Positions 1 to 8,183 of a stretch of 40,010 nucleotides of DNA are shown piece after piece. Where the stretch lies: the NCBI GenBank assembly GCA_021817005.1, contig JAKAWJ010000015.1, positions 1 to 40,010 of the forward strand, given 5' to 3'. The DNA is from an archaeon. GTDB taxonomy: Archaea; Thermoproteota; Thermoprotei_A; Marsarchaeales; Marsarchaeaceae. The notes under the pieces are model-generated. The model did not search any database and was not told the origin of the DNA. It saw only the letters and a list, made by a program, of their open reading frames with translations. Made by a program: the position numbers and the translations under genes. Each line of letters begins with the position of its first letter. Positions within the stretch are counted from its first letter, which is position 1.

Positions 1-2
1 AG

Positions 3-107
3 CTGAGAGGCGATAAACCCGAGCAAAACAATTTGCGCAGGGGTCTGAGAGTGACCTCAATCGCCACGAGAGGTTTCGGACTGTTGCTTGCGATCGCCTT
101 GATCTGA
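3..107 (+). CDS. possible C-terminal end of a gene cut by the window start
   Basis: An open frame enters from the left edge and stops with TGA at 105-107. The last residues are hydrophobic (GFGLLLAIALI), as in the final membrane helix of a transporter. Only about 34 residues are visible, so no family can be named and the frame could be open by chance. An AT-rich stretch follows directly, and a minus-strand frame converges on it. Confidence 0.22.
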   Translation: MRGDKPEQNNLRRGLRVTSIATRGFGLLLAIALI

Positions 108-117
108 AATTAATTAA

Positions 118-231
118 TCAATCAATCACTTTTCGCAGCGTACGTGTCGCATCACGCCTCAAGATATCCACTGCACTGATGGGGCAGCTGTGATCTCTGG
201 TGAGTCGCAGAGCTTGCTCAACATAATTCAA
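118..231 (-). CDS. possible small protein downstream of the MFS gene
   Basis: A short minus-strand frame ends at TGA 118-120. Read from TTG at 231 it gives 37 residues beginning MLNYVEQALRLTRDH. The frame stays open upstream to a CTG at 264 inside the 3' end of the MFS gene, which would give 48 residues. Its composition looks protein-like (charged, amphipathic), but no family is recognised and no clear ribosome site was found. It could be a translationally coupled small protein or a chance frame. Confidence 0.22.
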   Translation of the reverse strand: MNYVEQALRLTRDHSCPISAVDILRRDATRTLRKVID

Positions 232-242
232 CAGGTCGCGCT

Positions 243-1451
243 CTAGGTTCTCTTGTCCACCCAGGAACCTTCAGGTCTGGTTGATGTCCGACCGGTTGCA
301 TATATGAACGGAGCAGTAAGGAGTACCGACAACCCAAGTATAATCCAAGAGAGGCTGAACCCAAAGCTAGTTACTAGGCCAGCGAATACACCCGAGGCAA
401 CGCTACCTCCAAGGATACCCACACTGTTGATGAGTCCAATCGCGATAGGCGCGTACCTCCTGCCTATATTTGGTATTTCGGTAGGTATAACATAGGCATT
501 GGTATAAGCTGCCGAATCGGCGAAACCGAGAAGCAAGGAGGCGGCCCATGCCGCGTGGACGTTTCTGACACTGAACAACGCAACCGCGAACGCTACTGCT
601 ATCACCGGAATAAGCGTGAATTTCCTGCGGTCTCCAAATTTATCTGAAATCCATCCACCTGCGGGGCCACCAGCGAGGCCTCCGAAAAGTGCAAGCGACG
701 AGACTGCACCCGCGAGTGCAGGTGTGAGATTCAAAGAATCTTCTGAGTATTCGACAATGAATTGGCTCACAACATAGTAAGCGGCCGCCATACCCAGAAT
801 ACCGAGTGCTATGCTCCAGACCGTTCGTGACGAAAGCGCGGTTTTTGTGTTCGAGTAGACCGGAGTATCTTCAGAGCTCAGACCCTTGAAGACGGCAATG
901 CTCTGGGTTAATGCTGCTAGAGTGAGTATCCCCGTAAACAGATAGGGCATCTCCCAGCCGGCGTATGCAGCTAACGGCGTAAACGCAAAAAGCGCGAAGC
1001 CTCCGCCCAGCGTGAAAGCAGCATTGTATATTCCGACGGTGAGGCCGGACCTGTGCTCTCCGAAAAGGTTTGAAACCACGACTAGTGCGGGAGCAAAAAA
1101 GAAGGCCGCGCCAAAGCCCGTAACAAATCTAGTAGCTACTTGAAAGGGCACGGTGGGTGAAAGCGTGGAGGCAAGTGAGCCAAATCCGATTACAGCTAGC
1201 CCCGTGAGAGTCGCCTTCTTTGCTCCCAGATGTGCTGAGAATATCCCGGCTGGCACCTGAAAAATGCTGGCCCCGAGAAAGAAAGCCGCGGTCAGTTCTC
1301 CTAGAACCGCAAGATTATAGCCTTCCGAGTGGGCGAGTGCCGGAAAAGTCGCTGCCGCGTCAAACCAACAAAGGGCGTAAATCGCGCGCGACACTGTCAC
1401 GGAAGTGAAAACTAATCTGGACGAAACCGTGAATTCCTTGCACCACTCCAC
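243..1451 (-). CDS. major facilitator superfamily transporter
   Basis: This 402-residue membrane protein has about 12 hydrophobic helices and is probably a proton-coupled transporter of a small solute in the cytoplasmic membrane. The MFS loop between helices 2 and 3 is visible as GIFSAHLGAKKATLTG near residues 69-84, and its second-half counterpart as GGWISDKFGDRRKFTL near 261-276. The substrate cannot be told from sequence. The start is GTG at 1451. A TATA-like element (CCCTAAATC on the minus strand, 1471-1479) lies about 25 nt upstream, consistent with a leaderless transcript. The gene is monocistronic apart from a possible short frame overlapping its 3' end. Confidence 0.85.
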   Translation of the reverse strand: MEWCKEFTVSSRLVFTSVTVSRAIYALCWFDAAATFPALAHSEGYNLAVLGELTAAFFLGASIFQVPAGIFSAHLGAKKATLTGLAVIGFGSLASTLSPTVPFQVATRFVTGFGAAFFFAPALVVVSNLFGEHRSGLTVGIYNAAFTLGGGFALFAFTPLAAYAGWEMPYLFTGILTLAALTQSIAVFKGLSSEDTPVYSNTKTALSSRTVWSIALGILGMAAAYYVVSQFIVEYSEDSLNLTPALAGAVSSLALFGGLAGGPAGGWISDKFGDRRKFTLIPVIAVAFAVALFSVRNVHAAWAASLLLGFADSAAYTNAYVIPTEIPNIGRRYAPIAIGLINSVGILGGSVASGVFAGLVTSFGFSLSWIILGLSVLLTAPFIYATGRTSTRPEGSWVDKRT

Positions 1452-1622
1452 GTTGCGTGAAAAGCAAGCCGATTTAGGGCTTACTTGTTGGCTTTATGGA
1501 GATTCAGGAGCCTTATATTTTCGTTCTCGGATGGAGTTTTCTGGTATTTTCGTTATAGCAAAGCGCGGGAAGGATTCGTAAGGCAGCTGACTGCTCGAAT
1601 TGCTAGAGTCGCAACCAGCAGT

Positions 1623-2462
1623 TCAATCGGCGGCCTCCCTTCCGAGCCTCCACCGTTCGAATACGTATGCAATCAAAAAGGAACCAATTAGTCCCACTGC
1701 GACCGCCAGTTTGTCTCTGAGAGCCGCCGTAAAAGTTTGGGAGGCAAATGCTATCGAATTGAGGACGCTTGACGCCACGCTGCCTTCTGAACCTAGGGTA
1801 CCTTGCACTGTCGTATCAGATGCCCCACCTGCATTCCCGTAGCCTGTAGACGTGGACGCCATGGTAGGGTTTGTCTCAGCCACAACCGGATATGTTGGTA
1901 CAGCGGACGTAATTGAACTCGGGCTGGTTGAAGACAGCTGATGACTTGGAAGCGCGGGAGCTGCAATACCGGAACTTACGAATACGTCTATGCCATGGAC
2001 AGCTGAAACCAGTGCCACGAATCCCAGAATGGCAATAAGCAGCACGGGGATTATTCTCTTGGTAAGGTTATAGAGCGCTGCCCTGCTCTTCTTCTCAAGC
2101 TCGGGGTTTTTCTTGAGGGCCTCTGATGAAGGTGCGATAAAGATGCCCATTTTTGCTGGTACATAATGCTTCACTGCTTTTCCTTTCTCGCTCAACCACG
2201 AAGAATCCACCCTCTCTTTGATCAAACCGGCAAGCACCTGCTTAGCGATATGATAACTTACAAGCTGAAGAGTCAGGTGCAACGCGTCGGCGATTGCGGA
2301 CGAAGTCTCAGTGCCAAGATAGATCGCCTGATAAATTGCCCTGCCAGTATCGTTATCCAGTTCTTCAGCAATAATCTTCAGCTTTTCGATGTCTCGAGGA
2401 GAGTCGGCGAAGAGGATTTCGATGGCATCGTCGTCTGGGAGATTCTTTAGAAATTCGCTCAA
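1623..2462 (-). CDS. membrane-anchored winged-helix (ArsR-like) protein
   Basis: This 279-residue protein combines a predicted winged helix-turn-helix (about residues 22-105, with helices around SSAIADALHLTLQLVSYHIA) with two hydrophobic segments at about 136-160 and 250-270. Between them is a Ser/Thr/Pro/Gly-rich stretch of roughly 70 residues (165-235), probably outside the membrane. The C-terminus ends with the charged tail WRLGREAAD. The layout suggests a one-component sensor or regulator tethered to the membrane; this is inference, and the signal is unknown. The start is TTG at 2462. A TATA-like element (TTATAAGT on the minus strand, 2493-2500) gives a transcript start only a few bases upstream. 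It is transcribed alone. Confidence 0.7.
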   Translation of the reverse strand: MSEFLKNLPDDDAIEILFADSPRDIEKLKIIAEELDNDTGRAIYQAIYLGTETSSAIADALHLTLQLVSYHIAKQVLAGLIKERVDSSWLSEKGKAVKHYVPAKMGIFIAPSSEALKKNPELEKKSRAALYNLTKRIIPVLLIAILGFVALVSAVHGIDVFVSSGIAAPALPSHQLSSTSPSSITSAVPTYPVVAETNPTMASTSTGYGNAGGASDTTVQGTLGSEGSVASSVLNSIAFASQTFTAALRDKLAVAVGLIGSFLIAYVFERWRLGREAAD

Positions 2463-2770
2463 ACGCGTCTACGAAGTATTTCATGTGCGGCGACTTATAA
2501 CCAATAGCTAAAATCTGATTTTGACAATTGGTGAGCCTTTGAGCGCGTCCAGCTAATACGTGACCTGAATCTCATAGATGGTAGTGTCGGCGTCCCCAGT
2601 TTTTATCGCGGATTGCCCCGACATATTTACATGAGCGCTGATAGATTCCGACTTATCAGAAAAGCCATATCCTCGAAAAAGCCCGAGAGTATTCAGCGAG
2701 TAAGGGCCTGTGGGCTTTGGCGGGTGAACCCCTCAATAGTCTTAATACATCTGGGCGCTCTACACTGAAC
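2463..2770. other. divergent promoter region with a short open frame
   Basis: This 308-base gap separates the winged-helix gene (minus) from the aldo/keto reductase (plus). It holds the TATA element of each: 2493-2500 for the minus gene and 2741-2748 (cttaatac) for the plus gene. A minus-strand frame at 2553-2732 is open for 60 codons and ends with TGDADTTIYEIQVTY, which looks protein-like, but its only standard start is ATG at 2624. It may be a remnant or chance. Confidence 0.4.
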
Positions 2771-3739
2771 ATGCAGTTCACCCGATTGGGTTCTAGCGGG
2801 TTGAAGGTCTCAAGAATATGCATAGGCTGTATGTCTTTTGGAAACTCCCAGCCGTGGATGCTCGAAAAGGAAGATGCAAAGAAGATAGTGGACAAAGCCA
2901 TCGATGCTGGAATCAATTTCTTCGACACGGCAAACCGTTACTCGGCTGGTAGAAGCGAGGAGATAGTGGGCGAATTGCTCGAGGGTCGGAGAGAGGATGT
3001 TGTGATTGCAACGAAAGTGGCGCTCCCAGTAGGGGAAGGACCGAATGATCACGGACTTTCGCGGGCACATATTTTGCAACAGATTAGAAAATCTTTGAAG
3101 AGACTGCGAACAGATTACGTGGATCTCTACCAGACGCATAGGTGGGATTATGAAACTCCTATAGAGGAAACGCTCTCAACCCTCAACATGCTCGTGAGGG
3201 ACGGAAAGACGAGGTACATTGGAGCGTCGAGCATGTGGGCTTGGCAGCTGTTTAAGGCGATGTCAAAGTGCGAAGCACTAGGATTTGAGAAGTTTGTGAC
3301 AATGCAGAATCATTACAACTTGGTTTACAGGGAGGAAGAGAGAGAAATGATACCTCTCTGCAAGGAGCTCGGGCTCAAGATTCTCCCATGGAGTCCTCTC
3401 GCCCGAGGATTTCTCACTGGCAAATACAAGGAAGGAGCGGTTCCACAAACCGCGCGCTACAAAAGTGACCAGTATCTTGCTGAAAGATATTTTAGGAGCT
3501 CGGACTTCCGCGTCGTAGAGCGAGTGAGCCAAGTCGCAAAGGAGAAAGGTGTTTCAAACGCGCAAGTGGCTCTGGCGTGGTTGCTCTCCAAGGACTACGT
3601 GTGCGCTCCTATTGTAGGCATGACCAAACCCGAACACGTCGATGAGGCTTTGAGCGCAATGACACTTAGGCTGAACTCGGATGAAATTCATCTGTTGGAA
3701 GAAGTCTACGAGCCCCATCCAGTAGCTGGCCACCAATAA
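2771..3739 (+). CDS. aldo/keto reductase
   Basis: This 322-residue protein is an NADPH-dependent (beta/alpha)8 oxidoreductase of the aldo/keto reductase superfamily, likely reducing aldehydes or ketones in the cytosol. Visible family features are the N-terminal RLGSSGLKVSRICIGCMSFG, the catalytic Asp-Tyr region FFDTANRYSAGRSEEIVG, Lys in VVIATKVAL, His in YQTHRWD, and the C-terminal cofactor region around APIVGMTKPEHVDEAL. The length is normal for the AKR11/YajO-like branch. ATG at 2771 is chosen over the GTG at 2717 because the family begins MQFTRLG and a TATA-like element at 2741-2748 sits about 26 nt upstream, implying a leaderless mRNA. The physiological substrate is unknown. Confidence 0.88.
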   Translation: MQFTRLGSSGLKVSRICIGCMSFGNSQPWMLEKEDAKKIVDKAIDAGINFFDTANRYSAGRSEEIVGELLEGRREDVVIATKVALPVGEGPNDHGLSRAHILQQIRKSLKRLRTDYVDLYQTHRWDYETPIEETLSTLNMLVRDGKTRYIGASSMWAWQLFKAMSKCEALGFEKFVTMQNHYNLVYREEEREMIPLCKELGLKILPWSPLARGFLTGKYKEGAVPQTARYKSDQYLAERYFRSSDFRVVERVSQVAKEKGVSNAQVALAWLLSKDYVCAPIVGMTKPEHVDEALSAMTLRLNSDEIHLLEEVYEPHPVAGHQ

Positions 3740-3764
3740 AAATGTATACTAGCCGATGAGCTAA

Positions 3765-4730
3765 GTGACTCTTCCTGGGCCGGGCGTAGTTCTTTCTTTC
3801 CTTTTTTACTTAGCAATAATTGGAGGAGCAGGACTCCTTCTTGGGAGGGGGGCGGAGAGCCTGCTCACCAGATTTTCCGTAAAGCTTACGGGTGGAGTAA
3901 TTCTGGGCTTCGTAGAAACGCTCCCTGAGTATATATTTGCAATAATAGCAGTTTCGAAAGGAAGTAGTCAGGTGGCGCTCGGGTCTGCGTACGGGGGGAA
4001 CATAGTGCTCTTCACGCTAGTTTTTGGACTGATGATCTTGAGCTCGGGGAGCAAGGGGGCTACCTCTTTCGGCTACAAAGGGTCAAAGTCGGATATCGCG
4101 ATTCTACTGTTTTCGTCCACGCTCTTTCTCATCCTCTTGGTCGGAATCCACATGGTTTTGGTAGCAGGTCTTTCCATGATCGCTCTCTTCGGGCTTTTTC
4201 TCGTTTCGGTCGGGCCTGTAGGGGTGGAGGTTTCAGATGCGCTTACGGCGTCCGATAAACATCGTTCACTGGTGGCACCTCTACTTCTATTGGTTATTGC
4301 TGCCGCTCTTATCGTTGCTTTCATCGACCCACTTCTAAACTCAGTAGAGCAGCTTTCGACTGTTACTGGGATTTCCCCCATCCTGCTCTCTCTCATATTT
4401 GTGCCCCTCGCTAACGAACTCCCAGAGCTTTTCTCATCAATAAAATTGTATTCTTCCGGAGAAAACGGACGAAAGGCTGCAGTTGCCTCGCTACTCGGAA
4501 GTAAGATCCAGTCCAACACTTTGCTTCTCGGCTCCGTCGTGCTTCTCGCAAGTTTTCTTGGAAATCCGATATCGGTCTCGGGTAATAGCTCGAAGCTGTC
4601 GCTTTATGCCATGGTCGCGACGAGCTATCTCGGCGCTTTAGTTGTCGGACGTGCCAAACCAAGCAGAAGAACTGGCATCCTGCTTTTGCTCGCGTATCTG
4701 CTCTCTAGTGTGGGCTTGCTAACTTTCTAG
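3765..4730 (+). CDS. sodium/calcium exchanger (CaCA) family membrane protein
   Basis: This 321-residue polytopic protein shows the two inverted alpha repeats of the Ca2+:cation antiporter superfamily. Repeat 1 is GFVETLPEYIF (about 48-58) with GSAYGGNI (73-80); repeat 2 is NELPELFSSI (about 217-226) with GSKIQSNTLL (245-254). The acidic residues in ETLPE and NELPE are the expected cation ligands. It probably exchanges Ca2+ or another cation against Na+ or H+ across the cytoplasmic membrane; the ions cannot be assigned. The start is GTG at 3765, with an AT-rich promoter-like stretch at 3734-3743 about 25 nt upstream. It follows the aldo/keto reductase by 25 bases but seems to have its own promoter. 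Confidence 0.85.
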   Translation: MTLPGPGVVLSFLFYLAIIGGAGLLLGRGAESLLTRFSVKLTGGVILGFVETLPEYIFAIIAVSKGSSQVALGSAYGGNIVLFTLVFGLMILSSGSKGATSFGYKGSKSDIAILLFSSTLFLILLVGIHMVLVAGLSMIALFGLFLVSVGPVGVEVSDALTASDKHRSLVAPLLLLVIAAALIVAFIDPLLNSVEQLSTVTGISPILLSLIFVPLANELPELFSSIKLYSSGENGRKAAVASLLGSKIQSNTLLLGSVVLLASFLGNPISVSGNSSKLSLYAMVATSYLGALVVGRAKPSRRTGILLLLAYLLSSVGLLTF

Positions 4731-4843
4731 GTTCTGTTCCTTGGCCGGCTCCCAGTTTCGCATCTTTTCGTCACCCAAGTGACGCAATGACACGTTACAG
4801 GCAACTTAAGCGATTTTGGAAGGTTAAGAGGGTGGTGAAATGA

Positions 4844-5047
4844 ATGGCCGGTAAGGGTTCGGTTCTGTTGGTCTTCGCTCTGGTTGGCTTCATTGCTGGA
4901 ATACTAGCCAGCATGAGTTTCGGGTTTGTCTTGCCCGCGCTCGCGTATATACCGAAGGTTCTTACGACGCCTTGGTTCCTTTCGGGGCTCGTCGGTGCCT
5001 TCTTCGCGGTAGCAGCGGTCTTGGCTTACATAGCAATCCAGCGCTAG
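4844..5047 (+). CDS. small two-helix membrane protein of unknown function
   Basis: This 67-residue protein is almost entirely hydrophobic, with two predicted membrane helices (about 7-32 and 43-65) separated by a short AYIPKVLTTPW turn. It has no recognisable family. The ATG at 4844 is preceded by a strong ribosome site (gagggtggtga, 4829-4839), which supports a translated gene. A perfect palindrome terminator follows four bases after the stop, marking the end of the transcript. It could be a membrane-stress or accessory subunit peptide, but nothing around it says which. Confidence 0.6.
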   Translation: MAGKGSVLLVFALVGFIAGILASMSFGFVLPALAYIPKVLTTPWFLSGLVGAFFAVAAVLAYIAIQR

Positions 5048-5051
5048 ACGA

Positions 5052-5075
5052 ATCGGGAGGATCCTCCCGATTTTT
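5052..5075 (+). terminator. perfect palindrome plus T-run terminator
   Basis: The 20 bases at 5052-5071 are a perfect inverted repeat (arms atcgggagga and tcctcccgat), and the T-run extends to 5075. The hairpin lies directly after the small membrane protein's stop. Hairpin plus oligo-T resembles a bacterial intrinsic terminator. In archaea the T-run alone usually suffices, so the stem may add stability or efficiency. Confidence 0.65.
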
Positions 5076-5243
5076 ATCTCTTTTTGTATGTGGCTATTTG
5101 CTCTCGACAAGCTTACGAGACTATGAGCCGGCTGCGTGGCTATGGTTACGTGCCTTCTGGCCAGACTTGGGGAGGTGGATGCCAGTTTCAAAGATAATCT
5201 ATCGTATCGCAAGGTAAGCGTTCACCCTACCAGGTGTCGAGCA

Positions 5244-5270
5244 GTCACGCTCTCCGTGACATGTTAACAT
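5244..5270. repeat. hairpin and adjacent palindrome between convergent genes
   Basis: Bases 5244-5249 and 5255-5260 form a 6-bp stem (gtcacg / cgtgac) with a 5-nt loop, followed immediately by the perfect 10-bp palindrome atgttaacat (5261-5270). The element lies between the small membrane protein and the 3' end of the TrmB-like gene. It may help end transcription from either side; no protein site is recognised. Confidence 0.3.
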
Positions 5271-5326
5271 TTGACAGGACAGTTACTTGAGAGACTCTGC
5301 GATTTACCATGCTGGAGCGGGAATTT

Positions 5327-6718
5327 CTATTTGACGTTTTCTCCGCCGGAAGGGTTCTCGCCAGTTGGAGGCGCTAAGCGCCCGGACAGCGTTTCAAGTT
5401 CATGCAACACTTCATCAAGGGACTTTGTGGGTTTCTCTCCCTTTTTAAACAGCCGCTTTCGGGTCATCCAGAAATTTGTGGCCTTGTCATACTCTGTTTG
5501 CGCAGTAGAGGTCTCGTAGCCCAACCGATCTATTATAGCTTCGCTCAGCAGTCCCCACGCTGTCATAAGGTAGTTGGACTTCGATTCTTTGCTCCGTTTG
5601 TAGGACACGGAGGAGGCCTTATTAACTGAGTAATATATTGACTTCATTGGTTCTTGGGTCCCTAGTTCGACATCCACCTGCTCCGAGATTGAAGCGAGGT
5701 CAGCAATTACTCTGAGCGACTCCTCAAGGTTGCTTTTCACGAGCTTTACGCCTTCGTCCTTCTCGAGAACGTTGACAGTTTCTGCAGCTATTTTGCGAAG
5801 GATCTCGTCGCCTTCCTTTGCTCCGAACCTATCGGTGATCCACTTTCCAAAAGAGTAGATCACGGCGTTTGCGTAAATTGACGAGGAGGCTGCCTTGATT
5901 GCATGTGAAGGATTTCCGCTGACACGTAGGAGAGTGAGCACACTTTCAAGTTTTGGCAGGCTATCCCAGAGCACGGAATTAACCATCGATCTGAAGTTTT
6001 CGTTTACCCTTGGTTCCTTCATATAGATAGAAGAAAAGCCTCGAGAGCCTTCGCTCATCCTAGAAGAGGAGATGATCACGCAAGCCGTGGAATCCACTAT
6101 TGCCAAATTATCCTGGAGCTCGTTTTCAAGTATTTTAATTTCGGCGAAGCCAGAAAGTTCTTCGATTTTGGGAAGTTCCTCGATAAGGAGTGGCGCAATT
6201 ATCTTGTTTTTCGTACCCCTGTCCCTTGCCTTCCTCAGGGCTTCGTAACATTCAATCATGATTCGGAACCCATTGCGGTTCAAAACCATTATGACCTCCT
6301 CTCGAGCTTGGAGAATTTCGCTCCTCAGCGAATTCATGGCCTTGTCTTTCCGGTCTATGGACCAGAATTCGCGGGACTGGACTCCTTCATCATTCTTGTT
6401 CTTTTTGAATGCCTCGTTCAGCAGGTCGAGTTGTTTGTGCATACTTCCGACCTCTTCCGACTTTTCTTCAAGTATGGGGCCCAGAATCTTTTGTGGATCT
6501 ACTGCCTTACAACGATAGGGTCTGTCGGGTAACTCCTCAAGGAAGCCCTTTTTAACGAGTTTCTTTGCATTCGTATAGACCTTGGTCCTTGGGACATAAG
6601 CTATATGTGCGAGTTCAGACATAGTTAATGGTCCGTTCTCCACTAAAGCAGTGAATATCCGTGACTCATGGTCCGAGAGACCGAATTCGGCAAGTCTCAG
6701 CCGTTGCGGTTTGCTCAT
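5327..6718 (-). CDS. TrmB-like transcriptional regulator with extra C-terminal domain
   Basis: This is a 463-residue protein when read from ATG at 6718. An N-terminal winged helix (about 6-75, LTMSELAHIAYVPRTKVYTN) is followed by a helical linker (about 85-120). Next is a TrmB/PLD-like sensor region (about 140-260, including EVIMVLNRNGFRIMIECYEA and DNLAIVDSTACVIISSS). A further roughly 170-residue helical C-terminal part is not recognised. TrmB proteins bind DNA and respond to sugars or other metabolites; the ligand here is unknown. The ATG at 6718 is preferred because the frame-extending GTG at 6778 falls inside the TATA element. The gene diverges from the cdv cluster and shares its promoter gap, so it may control cdv expression or itself. 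Confidence 0.75.
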   Translation of the reverse strand: MSKPQRLRLAEFGLSDHESRIFTALVENGPLTMSELAHIAYVPRTKVYTNAKKLVKKGFLEELPDRPYRCKAVDPQKILGPILEEKSEEVGSMHKQLDLLNEAFKKNKNDEGVQSREFWSIDRKDKAMNSLRSEILQAREEVIMVLNRNGFRIMIECYEALRKARDRGTKNKIIAPLLIEELPKIEELSGFAEIKILENELQDNLAIVDSTACVIISSSRMSEGSRGFSSIYMKEPRVNENFRSMVNSVLWDSLPKLESVLTLLRVSGNPSHAIKAASSSIYANAVIYSFGKWITDRFGAKEGDEILRKIAAETVNVLEKDEGVKLVKSNLEESLRVIADLASISEQVDVELGTQEPMKSIYYSVNKASSVSYKRSKESKSNYLMTAWGLLSEAIIDRLGYETSTAQTEYDKATNFWMTRKRLFKKGEKPTKSLDEVLHELETLSGRLAPPTGENPSGGENVK

Positions 6719-6765
6719 GAAAGGTTGTTCCTCTAATGTCCCATACCCGTGGGGACGCGAGCTAG

Positions 6766-6786
6766 TGGTACAGTACACTTATAAAT
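6766..6786. promoter_or_regulatory. shared TATA element and GTACAGTAC palindrome between trmB-like and cdv genes
   Basis: The A/T block cttataaat at 6778-6786 reads as a TATA box on both strands. On the plus strand it sits about 30 nt before the TTG start of the first cdvB-type gene. On the minus strand it gives a transcript start near 6755, ahead of ATG 6718. The palindrome gtacagtac (6768-6776) touches the TATA box on the trmB side, where a bound protein could block transcription. Operator function is inferred. Confidence 0.5.
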
Positions 6787-6813
6787 CTTCACCATTGTGG
6801 TCAAAGGATCTTC

Positions 6814-7455
6814 TTGAGTAGGGACTTCGCTTCTAACTGGGAGGAAAAGAAAGAGTCAAGCGCCGGGGAAAGGTTGAGAGAGGCGCTAAGACCTGCTGGC
6901 CCACTAAAGCCCCGTTTGGATACAGCAGTACGGTCGCTCCAGATGCAGGTGCAGAGGCTGGACCAGATCAATGGCAGACTGAATGAGAGACAAAAAGTGA
7001 TGTTTGAAAAGGTTGTGGACGCAATCAAACGTCACGACCAGGCCAGAGCATCTATCTACGCTAATGAGGTATCGGAAATCCGCAAGATGGCAAAACTGAT
7101 ACTGCAGAGCAGGCTTGCGCTCGAATCCATAATACTCAGGTTGGGCACAGTGTCGGATCTGGGCGATATAGTTTCGCAGCTTGTACCCGCAACCAGCGTT
7201 ATCTCGACTGTGAGCAAAAGCATAGGTACGGTCACACCTGAAGTCGGGGCAGAGATGGGCCAGATAATCAACCTGATGAGCAGCATCATGGTCGAGGCGA
7301 GCCAGACAGGTAATTACACCGTCAACTTCGAAACCGGAAACGAAGACGCGCAGAAGGTGCTGGAAGAGGCTGCTTCGGTAGCGGAAAGGAAGCTCAAGGA
7401 AGAGTTTCCTGATCTGCCACTCAGCGGGTCCCAAGGCACTCAGCAGCAAGGCTGA
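6814..7455 (+). CDS. cdvB: ESCRT-III-like cell-division protein (CdvB paralogue with MIM2-like tail)
   Basis: This 213-residue protein has the Snf7/ESCRT-III helical core, with a basic N-terminal hairpin (about 30-110, including RASIYANEVSEIRKMAKLIL) and later acidic helices (about 140-195). ESCRT-III homologues polymerise on the inner membrane at the division neck in Cdv-type archaea. The C-terminus carries EEFPDLPLSG; FPDLP (198-202) matches the core of the MIM2 motif that binds the MIT domain of CdvC/Vps4. It has no winged-helix domain, unlike the second paralogue downstream. The TTG start at 6814 lies about 30 nt after the TATA box, so it probably lacks a leader. It is the first gene of the cluster and lies 7 nt before cdvA. 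Confidence 0.85.
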   Translation: MSRDFASNWEEKKESSAGERLREALRPAGPLKPRLDTAVRSLQMQVQRLDQINGRLNERQKVMFEKVVDAIKRHDQARASIYANEVSEIRKMAKLILQSRLALESIILRLGTVSDLGDIVSQLVPATSVISTVSKSIGTVTPEVGAEMGQIINLMSSIMVEASQTGNYTVNFETGNEDAQKVLEEAASVAERKLKEEFPDLPLSGSQGTQQQG

Positions 7456-7462
7456 TCAGGGT

Positions 7463-8176
7463 TTGAGTCCGGGAGACCTACTCAAGGGAGGGGCCGGCCC
7501 CTCGAAGTATCTGGGCAGGGTTGTTCAGGATGAATACGGAAGGACCGTGGGGCGGGTCGCAGGATTCTTTAATTTTCTTCCTGACTCTGAAGCAGATACC
7601 GCCCCCGACAGAAATTTTACGCTGATAGTCGAGTCAAGTGGAAGCTTCAGATACATCGACACTTCCATGGTGATAGATTTCGCGAAGGCAATCAGGGCCG
7701 GGGAAACCCGCGTAGTTGTCAGGTCAGAGCTTAAATTTGCACTCGAGGATGCAAAACAAAAGATTCTTTGGCTCAGGGACAGGATTCTAGCGCTTGAAGC
7801 CTCAGGGGTTTTTGGCACTAATGAAGACACTCCGGTGCTTAACGCTGCTCACATCCAGCACAAGACCCGATTTAATACGCTTGTAAATGGGGTCCACTTG
7901 CTCCTTGATAAGGCGCAAGAGAGAACAAACGAGCTAAGGGCTCAGTCCGAAATCATCGAAAGAGGGCTTGTGGATATCAACATCGCCTTTAATCGGGATG
8001 AGATCGACAAAGATGAGTTTGAGACCTATTCCACTCTCTTGCGACAGGGTCTGACCTCGGCTGATCTTGAGTTGAGCGAGCTGGAAGAATACGTTCGTGT
8101 TCTTTCTCAAATTGAGCGTGACTACCGCGAAGTGTTCAAGGTCGAGATTGTGAGCGGCTCGCCAGAAAAAGACTGA
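7463..8176 (+). CDS. cdvA: cell-division protein CdvA (PRC-barrel plus coiled coil)
   Basis: This 237-residue protein begins with a PRC-barrel-like domain (about 15-85: GRVVQDEYGRTVGRVAGFF). Long alpha-helical, coiled-coil segments follow (about 90-225), and a short beta-prone tail, EVFKVEIV, lies near the end. This is the layout of archaeal CdvA, which binds membrane/DNA and recruits ESCRT-III through a C-terminal peptide that docks on the CdvB winged helix. Placement between two ESCRT-III genes and ahead of a Vps4-type ATPase supports the call. The start is TTG at 7463, seven bases after the preceding stop, so translation is probably coupled. Length is normal for CdvA. Confidence 0.87.
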   Translation: MSPGDLLKGGAGPSKYLGRVVQDEYGRTVGRVAGFFNFLPDSEADTAPDRNFTLIVESSGSFRYIDTSMVIDFAKAIRAGETRVVVRSELKFALEDAKQKILWLRDRILALEASGVFGTNEDTPVLNAAHIQHKTRFNTLVNGVHLLLDKAQERTNELRAQSEIIERGLVDINIAFNRDEIDKDEFETYSTLLRQGLTSADLELSELEEYVRVLSQIERDYREVFKVEIVSGSPEKD

Positions 8177-8183
8177 GCTGAGT

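Noticed and set aside
5123-5197. 24-codon frame with Gly-rich peptide (MSRLRGYGYVPSGQTWGGG)
   Set aside because: Too short to judge, no ribosome site and only a weak AT-rich element upstream.
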